From NCBI GenBank assembly GCA_012184525.1, contig WOFQ01000072.1, positions 57,767 through 121,766 of the forward strand: a DNA stretch of 64,000 nucleotides. Direction: 5' to 3'. Shown in pieces: positions 45,734-57,790 of this stretch. The notes below the pieces were generated by a model. It did no database searches. It was not told where the DNA came from and saw nothing but the letters and a program-made list of their open reading frames with translations. Each line of letters starts with the position of its first letter. Positions within the stretch are counted from its first letter, which is position 1. Position numbers and translations under genes: made by a program. Origin of the DNA: Xenoacremonium recifei. Taxonomy: Eukaryota; Ascomycota; Sordariomycetes; Hypocreales; Nectriaceae.

Positions 45734-46232
45734 ATTTATTTTGCAAAGGCGGAGGACCGTGGGAAGCGTCAGATATTCCTTGAAACTATACCGGGGTCTT
45801 TAGAACACTTACGCAGTCGCAAGTCCTGGTACTGACTTGGAGACAGCCCCAGCGTTCCCCAGGGTGCCTTCATGGTGGGGAGGAAACAGCGATGACCTTG
45901 GCTTTGATCGTTGATCAATTGCATTTGAAGACGGCCCGTGAGGCAGGCAGAGTAGAATTAGTGTGCAGTTGAGCGCGACGTGGAGATGCTCCTCTCCTCT
46001 CTCCTTATCTAGGTTCTCGCATCCTGTCACGAGCGGGACTGGCTAGCGGTCCTAATCAGGTCTAGAGCCGACGCCAATGCCAATGCAGACAAAACGCGGG
46101 GCGAGCCAGAGATATGTAATCTGTAGAGACATCCCCACCTCGTGAGGGTCATCGATAAGAGTTGTATTCCTTCCTTGAACTAATCTCGAATTGCATCCCA
46201 AGCCTTAGAGCCGTGACCTGAACGCTATCGAT
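45734..46232. other. Divergent promoter of two regulators
   Basis: 499 bp between the two regulator genes. No zinc-cluster coding sequence is hidden here in any frame that I could read. Neither the 17-bp operator nor WGCGG clusters were found. Confidence 0.4.
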
Positions 46233-48372
46233 ATGTCTCGCGCGTGCGACACCTGTGCTAAACTCGTACGTCAGGCTCTCCCTCTCATAAGCCTCTTGTC
46301 TGGAACTGACAGTCTGTTATACAGAAGTACAAATGCTCGCGGCAGGACCAAGGGCCATGCTCAAGATGCTCGAGGCTCTACCTGGAGTGCACCTTTGAGC
46401 GCCATCGGGCCCCCCGTGGCAGACCGCGCAAGTTACGCTTGTCGGGGCCCTCGCCAAATGCTCCGGCCACAAGTCCCCAGGGCATCTTCGACAGCAAAGA
46501 GGGATCTAGTGCCTCAACTCACCAATCCATGAGTCCAGTCCCTTCGTCCGTGATTGAGTGCAGTCCAGAGCCTCCCGCCTCGCCTTTGGCTCAATGCCCC
46601 TCCACCAAGTCCAGATCTGAACAGCTTCTGGCTTGTGTACCGGAGCTGCCTATGGAAAAGAATCTTGCTATTCGTCTATTGGACGAGGCGTTTGAGAGTC
46701 TGCCTGAATATGGCATCTTCGCCGCCTTTCTTGACCAGTCTCTCCAACTCAGTATTCCAGCCGCGGCTTTCTTCTCCCCGGCCATGACCCTGTCCCTGCT
46801 GTCCTTTGCAGTGCAGTCTTCGAGACTGAAAGAGGCTTTAGGACAGAGAGAGTTGATTTCGGAGAACTGCCGCATGTATGCTCTCTTGCATATCCCAATT
46901 ATGGCCTGGAAGGTGAGCGACTTCCACTGCAGCGATGCTTACAGCATGGTGCTTCTCAGCGCTATGGGGTATCTCCACTCCAATACGTCCGAGATGGCGT
47001 GCCAGTGGGCGAGTTTGGCTCGCGTGATCCTCGACAAAGTGAAAACGCAACAGGATAACGCTGGCGCTGGCGCTGACAGATACATAATTGAACGGTATGT
47101 TTTCACACTATCGCGTCGTTCAACTGAGCCACCTAATTCTCACTCTGATTAGGGTATCATGCATGGTAGAGTTGAATAGTTTGTATGTCTTTCTGTACGT
47201 AACTTTGACGGGCTATCAATCTAATAGCCCTCCTGTCTAGGGTCCAGAGCCTCCTCTTCGCGAGGGTTCCGGGAAACATGGAACTTCATCGCAAAGATGC
47301 ACCTAGAGATGGAAGCCTCTTAAGTACACTGCTCGCGCGGACGCCTTCGTCAATTCCCGACACCCTGGACTTCCTCCCACCCGCGGACTCTGGATTCTTC
47401 GCTTTGTTTCTTCCTCTTTTGAGGTTTGCGGGGTCCCGTTACCTTGCTTCTTTCTCTTCCGCTAATTGAACATGCCAGGCCACTACATATTGCGCTACAA
47501 AGAGCCAGCCCTGATGAAGACTTGACTGATCAAGCTCTTGATGACCTGGAATGTTACTATGTCAAATTCCCTGTCCACCTGTTGGAGCTTCGCTCTGCCA
47601 CCTATACATACGAAATCGAGGCAATGATCTGGTTTCATGGAATTCACTTGCTGCTCTGTGGGTCGCATCCAGTCAAGCTCATTCACAGGATTCCTGACTT
47701 GATTATTCAGATGGCGCAACCGACTGTCTCGACATTCTGATGAACGAATCGCGCTTTAGACGCCCCGAGTTCGTGCGGGCCGTGGATCATGTCGTATTGA
47801 TAGGAGAGGTAAGTCATTAATTTAGCCAAATGGTCCTATCTAACCCAAATTCCCTTCAGCTTCTACCAACTCTTCGTCGGATGGGCGCCGCGATAGCCGG
47901 CCTCTCCCACGCGACCATATTCTTTGTCCTTATATCCGCAACCACACTATGCTCACTCGCTCTTCGAATAAGCCGTACCCTTACCCCGTTTGAGCTTCTT
48001 GACAGCATACAGAACCACCTCTCGACCCTGTTGACGATTTCCTCGTCCAACGCTAGCTGTGATCATCCTCTCATCAGAACCACTGTCGACTTACTTCACA
48101 ACATACTAATTTCGAATCAACGCAATTTTTCCATGCTTGAACCAGTTGTTCAAAAGCTCAAGTATTACAGATGGACGAACGGAGGCTTTGGACTACAGAA
48201 GCTGAGCGAACAAAACGCCGATCAAATGCTGGTAGACTGGAGATACCCGCAGGACAAAGACCGTAACCTTGCGGAGCCAACCTTAGATTTGAGCGATTGC
48301 CTTTCTCTTTTTGATCGGGAAAATCGTCTAAGTCCTCCTGATATTTTTGACCTTAGCATATTGTACTTTTAG
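46233..48372 (+). CDS. Zn2Cys6 transcription factor, seven exons, 605 aa; likely island regulator
   Basis: Model: join(46233..46265, 46325..47094, 47153..47194, 47241..47423, 47479..47657, 47711..47808, 47860..48372), 1818 nt. The zinc cluster CDTC-AKLKYK-C-SRQDQGP-CSRC-SRLYLE-C is built from exons 1 and 2: the first intron lies inside it. RGRPRK directly follows, a basic stretch of the kind that contacts DNA or serves as nuclear signal. The middle-homology region includes HSNTSEMACQWASLARVILD and, after a 53-nt intron, LLLYGATDCLDILMN. Unspliced reading would stop soon after 47700. All seven exons keep phase. It lies amid the island, between the zinc-less regulator and the amidase, so local control of the catabolic genes is plausible. 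Confidence 0.85.
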
Positions 48373-48431
48373 TTCAAACTTCACAAGAGGCTTCGGCGTT
48401 TGTACACTATTACTTCTCAAACGACAAATCG

Positions 48432-50180
48432 TTACGCCTTGTAATGTTTATCCCTACCATACGCCTTGTCCAGTGCGTGAAGAACACCGATCACCTTCTC
48501 CTCCGTGTGCTTCAGACCCATTACCTGGAGACAAACCGGGCCGTCCTTGTACGCCTCTAGACTCCCTGGTCACATTTCGTGTTAGTTTAATAAGAGCTAT
48601 TATGTACGAGGAAGACACTTACACCTCTCCCGGTTCCTCTTGTCATAATTAGAGTGAACCTCATCGTCCAAGTCGTCAATTGCCTTATCCAAGGCTGGAT
48701 CCACGAATCCAACTGGGTACGTTGCGCAGGTCCAGTCCAACACATTGGAAATCAACTCGTAGGTGAAATATTCCATGGTCGAATGCGGCGGTGCCACATG
48801 GCCACCGGAGGGGAAAATGATAGCATCGATAGGTTGACCACTTGCAGTCATAGCTGCGGTAGCTTGTACCTTATCCAACCACTCCTGACGCATCCGCACG
48901 ACCTTAGCAGCACACTGCTGATACTCGCTGACGGTCAGAACTTCGCTCTCCTTAGGGAGGACAGCTTCCTCTATCAGCGGTTCGCCTAAAATATCGAGGA
49001 CCTTGTTGGTCTCGCCGGGTCCAGTTGAATGAAAAACTCGGAAAGCAATATCCATGAATTCCTTGCCGTTGAAGGGCTCCATTTCAATCACCTGGTGGCC
49101 CGCGGCCTTTAGTTTCTCCTCCATCTCTTTCATCCCCCGTCGAATCGGAGCATGAGGAATAACGTAGCCATCATGTTGGATCAGGCCAATACAGAGCTTT
49201 CGCTTCTCTCCCAGGCCTTCCTGGAACTCCTCCTCACGCCAAGGGATGCGCAACATCTCTGCGTCCCAACTCCACGGTTTAAACTCGAGGACCGCACGAG
49301 CATAAACTTCCAAGCCATCCACGCTACGCGAGAGAGGCCCCAGGACACCCTTGATGACAGTCAGTCCGTAGTTCCGCTTCGATCCATGCCCAGGGAACCG
49401 GCAACTGGTGGGGCACAATCCATAAATGCCATTGAAGTTAGCAGGCGTACGAATGGAGCCGGCGATGTCGGAGCCGATGCCGAACGCACTTCCTCCCAGA
49501 GATACGAGAGAACCCTCGCCTCCGCTGGAGCCGCCAGCTGACAGAGTAGTGTTCCAAGGAGTAGAGCAGCGGCCGAAGATGCTGTTGTTACATTCTCCAG
49601 ACATTCCAGTTTGGGGAATATTAGTCTTGACGTACATAACCGCTCCAGCTGCATAGAGCTGGTCATACAGAGGGTCGTTCTCGGTTTTCTTGTCACCGAC
49701 AAAGGCTACCATTCCAAGTGTGGTTTCCTCCCCGGCAATATTGAAGGGGTCCTTGAGGCTGATGGGCAATCCATGTAGCGGACCAACTGTCTTTCCTGTC
49801 TGACGTAGAATTTTATCAAGGTCTTGGGCCCGCGAAAGGCCTTTTTGGAAGAAAACCTCAGTGAGCGGATTAGTTAGCTCATGTGCGATGACTGTGCGAG
49901 TGATGAAGGCCCGTAGGGTTTCCTCCGCCGAATATGTACCTGTTGCGAGTTTCTTGAGAAGAACACTCGGAACAGTCTCTGTAATCTCTAGCTGACGTTC
50001 AGTCAGAAGGCCTGACGTCTGCGGCACATATTTTGCATTCGTCAGCGTCTTCCACTGTGCAAGCAGCTCGTCGCATATCTCAAGGCCCCATGCATTGACT
50101 GCGTCGTCTCGCTGCTTACACTTTGCAGCAGCGATCTCTTGCCATGTAGCAGGCAGATTCTCCGGTTCGGGGCCTGACAT
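48432..50180 (-). CDS. Amidase-signature hydrolase (fungal acetamidase-like), two exons, 563 aa
   Basis: Model: complement(join(48432..48565, 48623..50180)), 1692 nt. It hydrolyses an amide to acid plus ammonia or amine. The Ser-cisSer-Lys triad is visible: Lys in SLKDPFN (about residue 148), the Gly/Ser-rich GGSSGGEGS, and the nucleophile in GSDIAGSIRTPANFNG. The C-terminus after the intron gives LEAYKDGPVCLQVMGLKHTEEKV, the conserved family end. The length is typical of fungal amdS-type amidases. An exact copy of the 17-bp palindrome lies 206 bp before the ATG. Convergent with the Zn2Cys6 regulator, only 59 bp apart. A decayed relative lies at 60680-61070. Confidence 0.92.
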
Positions 50181-50711
50181 TCCTGATATTGTTGCGTTTT
50201 GGTTGTCTATTATTGGTTAAGTTGGTGCAGCCTGTACTCACAGAAGCTTAAGGAGTCGGGCATTAAGAGCTTTCTGTAGTGATAGCCTAGGAGGGTTTCC
50301 CATATTTGCACCATAAATAATTAGTCCAATCCGGTAATTCCGGCGTATAACGGGTGCCGGTGAATTCGTATGATTCCGGCAGCTTAATCGCCGTTGGCGA
50401 TTTTCTGCAATTTACCTAAGATTTTGATAAGACACAACTGACCTATCATAGAACGACTTACTTCACAGTAATACGATCATATGATCCCCCGGCGAATGGC
50501 CCCTAACTTCAGTGGTGCTTGAATGATGGATGAGGTATTGTTAAAGGCATTGATCATCTATACGAGAAATAAGTGGTCTATTACAGACAACCTCATTGCT
50601 TAAAAACTTTCGCTGTTGTTGAGCAGCCAAGTGACGAGAAAGTTGATCAGTGATAATACCAGAAGCACGACTTCTTTTTAATTTAGATAACATGTTGCTA
50701 TGTTTCCGGGT
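50181..50711. promoter_or_regulatory. Amidase promoter with perfect 17-bp palindrome (50386-50402)
   Basis: AATCGCC-GTT-GGCGATT is a perfect 7-bp inverted repeat with a 3-bp spacer, the best copy in the window, 206 bp before the amidase ATG. The region also contains the 3' flank of MFS 3. No gene. Confidence 0.6.
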
Positions 50712-52472
50712 CTATGTAAGTTTCAATGGGTGCTTAGTTCTAATCTTCTTCCCGTAATGGTACAGAAAGTACGGGACTGGCGTCAGGGCGAGGCATATGA
50801 ATCCAAGAACACTGTTCCCCCAACCCAACCCTAGACCGCTCTTCTCGAACATGGTGGTTCCCGCCATCGGCAGGAAGGCCCCCATGATGCTCCTAAGAAC
50901 GGTAAAGCCAGCCATACTGCTGGCAGCATAAGCCGGATAGGCGTCAACGAGATACATTTGCAGTGGTGCCCATACCCCTAGTATTCCGAATCCGAACAGA
51001 ACAAGACTTATGACAGGTACAACCCAATGCGCTTGCTTTTCTGCGGTCCATCCGTACCAGAAGAAAGAAGCCGAAACCAGCAGACAGTACTGTATAACTG
51101 AGGGGAGACGCATCTCTGGTTCAAACACTCCGCCGTTGGCTTTAGTCTGACTGACTACCGCTCGGTCAGATCTCCACGCAAACAGGGCTATGCCAAGCGC
51201 ATCTCCAAGGGCTATCGCGATATAAACGAGCCCCGTGGAGCCAAGCGACCAGCCGTATTGATCGGCGAAAACCATGGGGATGGTATTATACATGACATAC
51301 ATGGTCCCATATAGGAACGCGATGTAGATAGAAGGAATGGTGACCATCGGAGCAAAGAGTAGGATCTTGCAAGGTCGAAGGATAGCCGTAGTTAGGAACG
51401 TTTTGAGCTGAGAATCCGAAGACATTGAAGTTGCGTAGCAGCTTTGCAGTTCCGGCCTGTTCGACTCCCTGCGAAGTTTGTCGACTTTGCGACTGATGAG
51501 AACTTCATGATTTGTTTCTGGAAGGAATATAGCGATGGCGAGTGTGATAATCGTGGAAGGAATACAGACAATCCAACCATCCCAGTGCCACCCGATGGAC
51601 TGTGCAGTTAAGGCACCAATGATAGGTCCTATGGCTGGGCCAATGGTAGGGCCAATGGCAAAGATAGACATAGCAACGCCCCTGTCTCTAACTTGGTAGA
51701 GGTCTGCAACGAGAGCACCCGCTAAGGTCAAGCTTGCACTCCCGCCAATTCCTAAGTCACAGTCAATATTTTACCTTAGCTTTTTGGATTGAATCTGGAA
51801 TATACCGGAGAGAAATCTCGAGACAATGAGGGCGCCCAGGTTCTTGGAAAGCGCATTTCCTATATGACAAAGACAAAAGAAAACATTAGAACTGGTGATT
51901 ACAGGTGCCCGTCCATAAATCTCCGACATAGGGGCTAGAAATAGCGGACCAATGGCGTATCCTAGAAGATAAATAGTTACCTCATAATCTGTCAGCATCG
52001 AATCACGCCTGTTTAACAACTCAACCCCATCTAGAGTGAGGAATTGATAAAGCGCAGACGTCCTTGATCAGGTGTCACTTACAGGCATGGAGGCAACCGT
52101 GAGACTAGACACCCTGAAATCGGTTTGGATGTTTTCAATTGCTGGAGCAAGCATGGAAGACGAGAGAGACGTCATGAGGCTGATTGCCGACACAATTAAC
52201 ATGAGGGCCATTTTGCGCTTGGGTCGAAAGTTCCGGGGCATGTTCGGGTCGTCCTGGCTATCCCAACCGACTATTGCTTGACCCAGGTCGGTGACAGGAA
52301 GGACAGCACATTGGATTTCTGTCTCGTGAACCACGGTTTGTTCAGTCTTGGTAGTCTGGAGTGCGATTCCGACTTCGTTGGCGAGGTTCGGTGCATACCG
52401 ACAAGCCTCTATTTCCGATAAGTTTTGAAGAGTGGAAACATCTTCAATACTCTCCCGGGACGAACTTGGCAT
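50712..52472 (-). CDS. MFS transporter 3 (DHA1 drug/polyamine-type), three exons, 534 aa
   Basis: Model: complement(join(50712..51751, 51806..51980, 52083..52472)), 1605 nt. A long cytosolic N-terminus with DSQDDPNMPRNF is followed by helix 1; LLGYAIGPLFLAPMSEIYGRAPV is the strongly conserved helix 2 and loop 2-3 of the DHA1 family. Twelve helices follow to a short C-terminus (KIRTKHPLKLT). It belongs to a different DHA1 branch from MFS 1 and 2 (the multidrug/polyamine-resistance type), so it is not part of that duplication. Plasma-membrane proton-driven export of an amine, drug or intermediate is the usual role. Exon 1 ends with VASMP and exon 2 starts VTIYLLGY, which restores the conserved phrase. 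Confidence 0.88.
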
Positions 52473-53008
52473 GCTTGTTTTTTTTTATTTTTATCGGTAT
52501 GGAGTTGGTTGCATGGGCCGGAGTCTGAGTGTTAGTGAGGAGAGTATCCCGAATAGTAGTATTAGGATAAAAAACTAAGCTTGAGCCATGAAGTACCGCA
52601 CTCAAGGAAGGGTTAAGTAATGCTAGAGTTCTTGCGCAAAAGGTCCGACACCTTTGCTCTTAGGCTGGTCTTAGCCAGTGAATAAATGTCCGTTGGGGGA
52701 AAAAAAAGAGTTGGCCACCTGACTGTGGTGGGTCGTCGGCTTCAATACCGGGCATGCAGGGGACGAATTCGATCTTTGCAGTAGATACAAGTGCCTTTCT
52801 TGTTTTAATAGAAGCACCCAGCGAAGAACGTTATATTCTATCATCATTCAATATACTTAACTGTCCAGCGAAGGGGCTGTATAATCTCCGCCCTATTTAC
52901 AACAACCATCAGTCGGCTTCTCGTGCATTGCTAAACCGTTAGTAGGCGCATAAAGCGTGGAATTATTGAAATGCTGGGTGGATCGTGGAATATCGAGAGC
53001 AGCTAGGC
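52473..53008. promoter_or_regulatory. Promoter of MFS 3 with a weak operator-like copy (52685-52701)
   Basis: AATGTCC-GTT-GGGGGAA at 52685-52701 keeps the left arm and the central CC-N3-GG but not the right ATT, 213 bp before the MFS 3 ATG. The 3' flank of the amine oxidase is on the right. No gene. Confidence 0.3.
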
Positions 53009-55373
53009 TCACGTCAGAAAATCAATCCGAGTTTCATGCGCTGAAAATATCTTACGACTGTATTCGAAGAAGCTAGAAGGTTTAAGGGCAATAGAGACCT
53101 TCTCTGTTGGCATAATGGGGAAATCTTCAGGCCGAGGATTGTGGGTGAATCCAAACGCTATGAATGAAGTCGTCAGCACGGTAAATCATCTTTATCTTGC
53201 CTTACTTACAGTGCCAGAGGACAACGTCTTTGTTCTCGACGTTATCTTGTCGGTTAACCCAGTTCAATAAGTCGTCGTCCCGCTTGACCTGTGTAGTGAA
53301 CTGGCCTGTTGGGTACAGCTCATTGTCTCGATATTCCGTCACCCAGACGGGCTTGGTTGTAAACATAGCTTGCTTGTAAAAGGGGTTGCTCGGGTTGATG
53401 AGAAGCAGCTGCGAGGGATGAAGCATGAGCTTGTAGGACACAGGTTTGCGGGAGATTGGATTAATCTTGGTATCGTTTCGGATCTTGAAAATACGGTGAC
53501 GAGCGACATCCAAGTCTTGGCTTGACGAAATCTTGACTACAGTCTCCTCGGTGACATGTGCATTACCTGTAGGGTTCGAGATGGGGTCCATAGGGAGGGC
53601 TACGCTGTCTTCGAAAGCAACAGTGTTTTCATGCCTATGAAAATCAGGGTTAGTGAAACCTTCGATTAGCTAGGAGGCCTGGAAACCGCCTACCCGTCTA
53701 CAGCGGGGTCAATTCTCATGGAGAAAATGTGTTGGTGATAAGGCGCAAACACGCCAGGCCCAACAATAGTACCCCAGCGGTAGGTGCGGCCATCTTCATT
53801 ATCAATGGGTGCGGTGGCCATAATTCCTGTCGCACGGACTTCAAGCTCAATACCGGCGGCTTGGTCCAGGGTCCAATTGAAGATATATTCGTAGTTGCCA
53901 ATGGTGCAAATCATCTGCACAATGAGTTGACGGCTTCGTGCCAGCGTGATGGCACCCGTGAATGGGTTGGTGTGCTGTTGAAAATTAAGGACGTCGTCCA
54001 AAGTGCTTGTTCTGCGTGCTTTCATTACCTTGTGCATGATTCCTGCATCCTGTTCGTGGATACAGATGACGTTTTTCAGAACTGTTGGTCTCCCCGCCTT
54101 GTTGATCTTGAAGCCATCAAAGTAATGAATTGTGCCCTAAACCGCACCATCAGAAATGTCGTAAGGAAGGGGACGAGCAGGAACGATACTGACAAGACAA
54201 TCACACCCGAGCTCCAGGGAATTGGCGTTCAGTCCCCAACCAGCATCTCCGGCATCGAACCGCTGTTTTGCTAAAAGTCGATCTAGGATCTATAACGCTA
54301 CACTTAGCAATGGATACAACGCAATGATATACTGATGCACTAACCGCCATAGCTGATGGCCATTTCTGGGTATGAAAGGCGATAGAACACATTGCGGCTA
54401 TCGTATGTTATATTTTGAAGGAACAAACCCTCACGGGTGTCAAAGCCCACCCGAAATTGCCACTTCTGCCACTTTATGAGGTTGTCCTCAATGGCGAATG
54501 ATGCTCCTTGAGGCTGAATGGCATGATAAGGCTTGGGGTCTGTTCGAAGGGGGATATCTACAAGCTCATGATCATATTGAATGGCTTTGACTGGCTTCCA
54601 GGCTTCTGTGGGGACTCCTTTCATATCATCACCAACCGGGTGATATTCCATTCGGACAAACTCCAAAGTCTCAGCGTCAATAACTGGGAAGATGGAGCAT
54701 GGAATGGAATAATGGTTCCTTCCGGGGTGGCTAGTCTCGTTGATGAATAGATAGCCCTGGAATCGCCTTCGTCCTGCCGGCTCCTCCTTGTTGGGAGGCT
54801 CGCGGAGCGTCCAGGCCTCTGCTACGACTGAGTGAGTAGGAGGGAGATTGAGCTTTGTGATCTCTTCTTTGACTTCAGGCAGTCCTAACATGAGCTCGAA
54901 GACTTTGCCTGCTATGCCGATATCAAGGGGGGGGGGGGGTTGGGGGGGGGTTGACAGGGTCATGGTAAGCGCCTGCCTAGGGCCGAAAGATAACTAGGGA
55001 AGCTGAATACCTCATAATTAGAGGGCACATCAATGACCAATGTGACCTCTGGAGGGTTCAATCGGATAACAGCATTGTAATACTTTTTGTTGTCAGAACC
55101 TGTCATTGGTTAGCTATAATGAACAAGACAAGCTCCTAGTCTGGAAGTACGCTTGAAGAGTGTCTTGACATAACGGGATGGCGTAGGAGGAAGTTTGTAT
55201 CCTAGTTGTTTGGCTTCGAGGTATGGGATAAGAAGTCTCTTTGGGGTATCTTGGCGATCAATGTTATTGAAGTTGATTCCAACGTTAGGAAGGGTGTCTT
55301 TCAGGGTCTTGGTTGCCAACTCAATCTCGTTGGTGGTGAGGGTCGCGAAAGTGTGCTTCTCATTGGATGCCAT
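53009..55373 (-). CDS. Copper amine oxidase (topaquinone), eight exons, 663 aa
   Basis: Model: complement(join(53009..53157, 53210..53634, 53694..53974, 54029..54136, 54194..54282, 54345..54972, 55011..55099, 55151..55373)), 1992 nt. It oxidatively deaminates primary amines to aldehyde, ammonia and H2O2. The topaquinone precursor Tyr lies in IGNYEY, the catalytic Asp in YFDGF, copper ligands in PYHQHIF and FGFTHNPRPEDFP. The length is typical for peroxisomal-type fungal amine oxidases, but the C-terminus (RIDFLT) is not PTS1. The 54-nt segment 53975-54028 is a multiple of three and open, yet removing it joins HEQDAGIMHK to HTNPFTG, as in the family, so it is an intron. An alternative ATG at 55412 adds 13 residues. 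Exon 54345-54972 contains a C9-AA-C13 run. Divergent from the cupin-aminotransferase fusion. Confidence 0.88.
54927..54952. repeat. Poly-G/poly-C tract inside the amine oxidase coding exon
   Basis: On the plus strand, 13 G, TT, then 9 G and a further TT. In the amine oxidase frame this encodes TPPQPPPPL between the N-terminal domains. Length change by slippage would break the frame, so exact length should be checked in raw reads. Confidence 0.8.
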
Positions 55374-55957
55374 GATGAGTGTGCGTAACAACTGAAGACT
55401 TATGTCTATCATGGCTCACACTCATACGGACCGAGACGCCGCGTATATACGGATTGCAATTCTCAAACAGGAACTGTGTTACACCGCTGTACATCTTATC
55501 ATCATCCGTCTCCTTACGATACTTCGGTTGTTAAATGCTTATCTTTAGAGAGATTGATTCAACGGCTGGTAGGCGCTCACATTACGCCTTGTTGATATCC
55601 CGATTTGTCCTGCTCTAACTTACCTCCAGGTATCCAGGAGATGGTCTGGGCATCTCCATTCTCCCAAAAGGGTAAGGCAAACACCCCTGCAGGCTACTGT
55701 TATCTATTCCCATGAAACTACTCCGTAAATTCTCGCGCGCTTATAGTTTTAGTTAGTCCGGGAATAAATTCCCCAGCGGCCCGTTCTTGAAATTTTCCGC
55801 TGGTAAAAACAAAGAAGGTCAGGCGGTGTCCACACTCACTACTTTTCGCGATAAACCAGTGTAAAGAAACCAGTTGAAACCTGGGGGTCTCGCTATGCAA
55901 GAATTGTTACATTGCACATCGCCAGTCCGATTCTCAACCTCCAATACTTACAAGTTG
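55374..55957. promoter_or_regulatory. Divergent promoter of amine oxidase and cupin-aminotransferase
   Basis: Two operator-like cores face each other: CCAGCGG at 55773-55779 and its complement CCGCTGG at 55797-55803, each with A/T-rich flanks (ATTCCCC and GGTAAAA). They are about 155-185 bp from the fusion ATG and about 400 bp from the oxidase ATG. No gene. Confidence 0.45.
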
Positions 55958-57790
55958 ATGATGGTGGACTCCTCTTCATCCACAGTACCTGGTGTCAAGG
56001 TGGTTCAGGATGTTGCCGCCTTGCCTCTAGACAACTGGCTGCGCCCGGATGCCTATACGGATCTAGTGGCCTCTGAGTAAGTCCTTGAATCTGAACTTCT
56101 CTTTATAGGCTTACGCTGACGAAAAGTTCAGTTCGCCTGCTGCCAATCCAATTGTCTGTGGCGTCTGGACTGTTGGTGAGGAAGAAAATGGGCAGCGGAT
56201 TCACCACGCTGAGTACGATGAAATGAAATATGTCATTGCTGGTTCGTTTGAAGACGTCAAAAATAGTGATTGATTTCTAATTTGAGATAGGCGAATCCGT
56301 GTGGGAAGACGCGAATTCAGGGGAAAGGTTCCATGCGAACGCAGGGAGTATGGTCTGGTTGCCCAAGGGTTCCCGCACGAAGCTCGTGAGAAGTAAAAAT
56401 CTATCCACCATTTATGTTGGATCAACATACCGAAAGCCCTCGGACCCAGCTCAACTACGAAGCAGCTGGCTATCAAAGCTAGACTCTTTGTACGAATCGC
56501 TCATCCAGTTGTATGCCGAGGGTAATGCAAAATCTAAGGTCAGACACAAGGCGGCATTGGAATATCTACCTGGTGGGAATACGCGATCTGTGCTTTACTA
56601 TGAGCCATTTCCTCTCGCTTTCGCGTCGGGTCAGGGCTGTCATCTGATATCTTTAGATGGAAAGGAGTACTTGGACTTTGTGTCTGAGTTCTCGGCTGCT
56701 TTCTTCGGGCACTCTCACCCAGTGATATTGGCTGCTGTCGAAGAGACGATTAATCAAGGTTTTAACCTTGGAGGGCCCAACGAAAATGAGGTAGAGCTTG
56801 CGCGACAGCTAGTGAACCGTTTTAAGAGCATCGAGAAAATTCGATTCACCAACTCGGGCACTGAAGCCAACGCAATGGCGTTACAAGTCGCCATCAACTT
56901 TACAGGTCGGAAAAAGGTAACACGAGAAGAATCCCCAACAATAAACACTTTCAAAGTTCTGGCTGAAGGACGACCGAGTAACTAACGCTCGTATGATCCA
57001 GGTAATGGTGTTCCAGAACTCTTATCATGGCGCATTCATGAGTTTCGGAGCCGCAAAGAATGTCATGAACTTGCCCTACGATTACGTGATTGGAAAATAC
57101 AACGACGTACATTATACAGAGCCCCTCATCTCAGAGGAGATAGCCGCAATTATTCTTGAGCCCATGCAAGGCGCGGGTGGAATGCTCCCGGCAGACAAAG
57201 ACTTTCTCCAATTCCTGCGCGAAGCTGCAACTAGGACTGGCGCAGTGTTGATCTTTGACGAAATCATTACGTCTCGATTACATATAGGGGGGTTACAAGC
57301 TCATCATGACATCTACCCTGACATGACAACAGTTGCGAAATACCTGGGCGGCGGTTTTGGCTTTGGAGCTTTTGGAGGAAAGGCGGACATCATGGCCGTA
57401 TTGGATCCAAATCGCTCATTCCACTCCGGGACGTACAACAACAATACTTTTACTATGGCAGCAGGTGTCGCTGCAGGGAAAATGCTAACCGCGGAAAAAA
57501 TTGGCAAGGCCAATGCGCTTGGTGATAGGGTAAGAGACGGCATCAACAACCTCGTCTGGCGTCATCAGTCAACAATCATCCGTGCTACTGGATTTGGCAG
57601 TACTATAGGAGTACATTTTGGGGGCCCATCTCCAACGCGGCTGAAAGACGCGTTTTTCTTCTATCTCATTAAGAACGGTATTTACATTGGAAAACGCGGG
57701 TTTATGTCTATCAACCTAATGCACAAAGATGAGCATGTTGACCATTTGCTCAGGGTGGTGGAAAACTTTCTTCAGGAGATCCTCGGCTGA
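55958..57790 (+). CDS. Fusion protein: EutQ-like cupin + class-III (PLP) aminotransferase, four exons, 547 aa
   Basis: Model: join(55958..56076, 56132..56241, 56291..56916, 57002..57790), 1644 nt. Residues 1-130 form a EutQ-like cupin: GVWTVGEEENGQ, EYDEMKYVIAGES, GSMVWLPKGSRTKL, the same phrases as in the stand-alone cupin at 32821. From about 165 onward it is a complete class-III aminotransferase or aminomutase-type enzyme: YLPGGNTRSV, FTNSGTEANAMA (cofactor phosphate), IFDEIITSR (the Asp that contacts the PLP ring nitrogen) and TTVAKYLGGGFGFGAFGG (the Schiff-base Lys). Exon 3 runs across the domain border without interruption, so the fusion is genuine and not a missed intergenic gap. ATG at 55958 is chosen; 55895 is possible. 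It would transaminate or rearrange an amino compound. Cytosolic. Divergent from the amine oxidase. Confidence 0.88.

Noticed and set aside
55874..56080. Earlier start of the cupin-aminotransferase fusion
   Set aside because: The frame extends upstream, but its first codon is not ATG; ATG at 55895 would add an unconserved leader, so 55958 was preferred.
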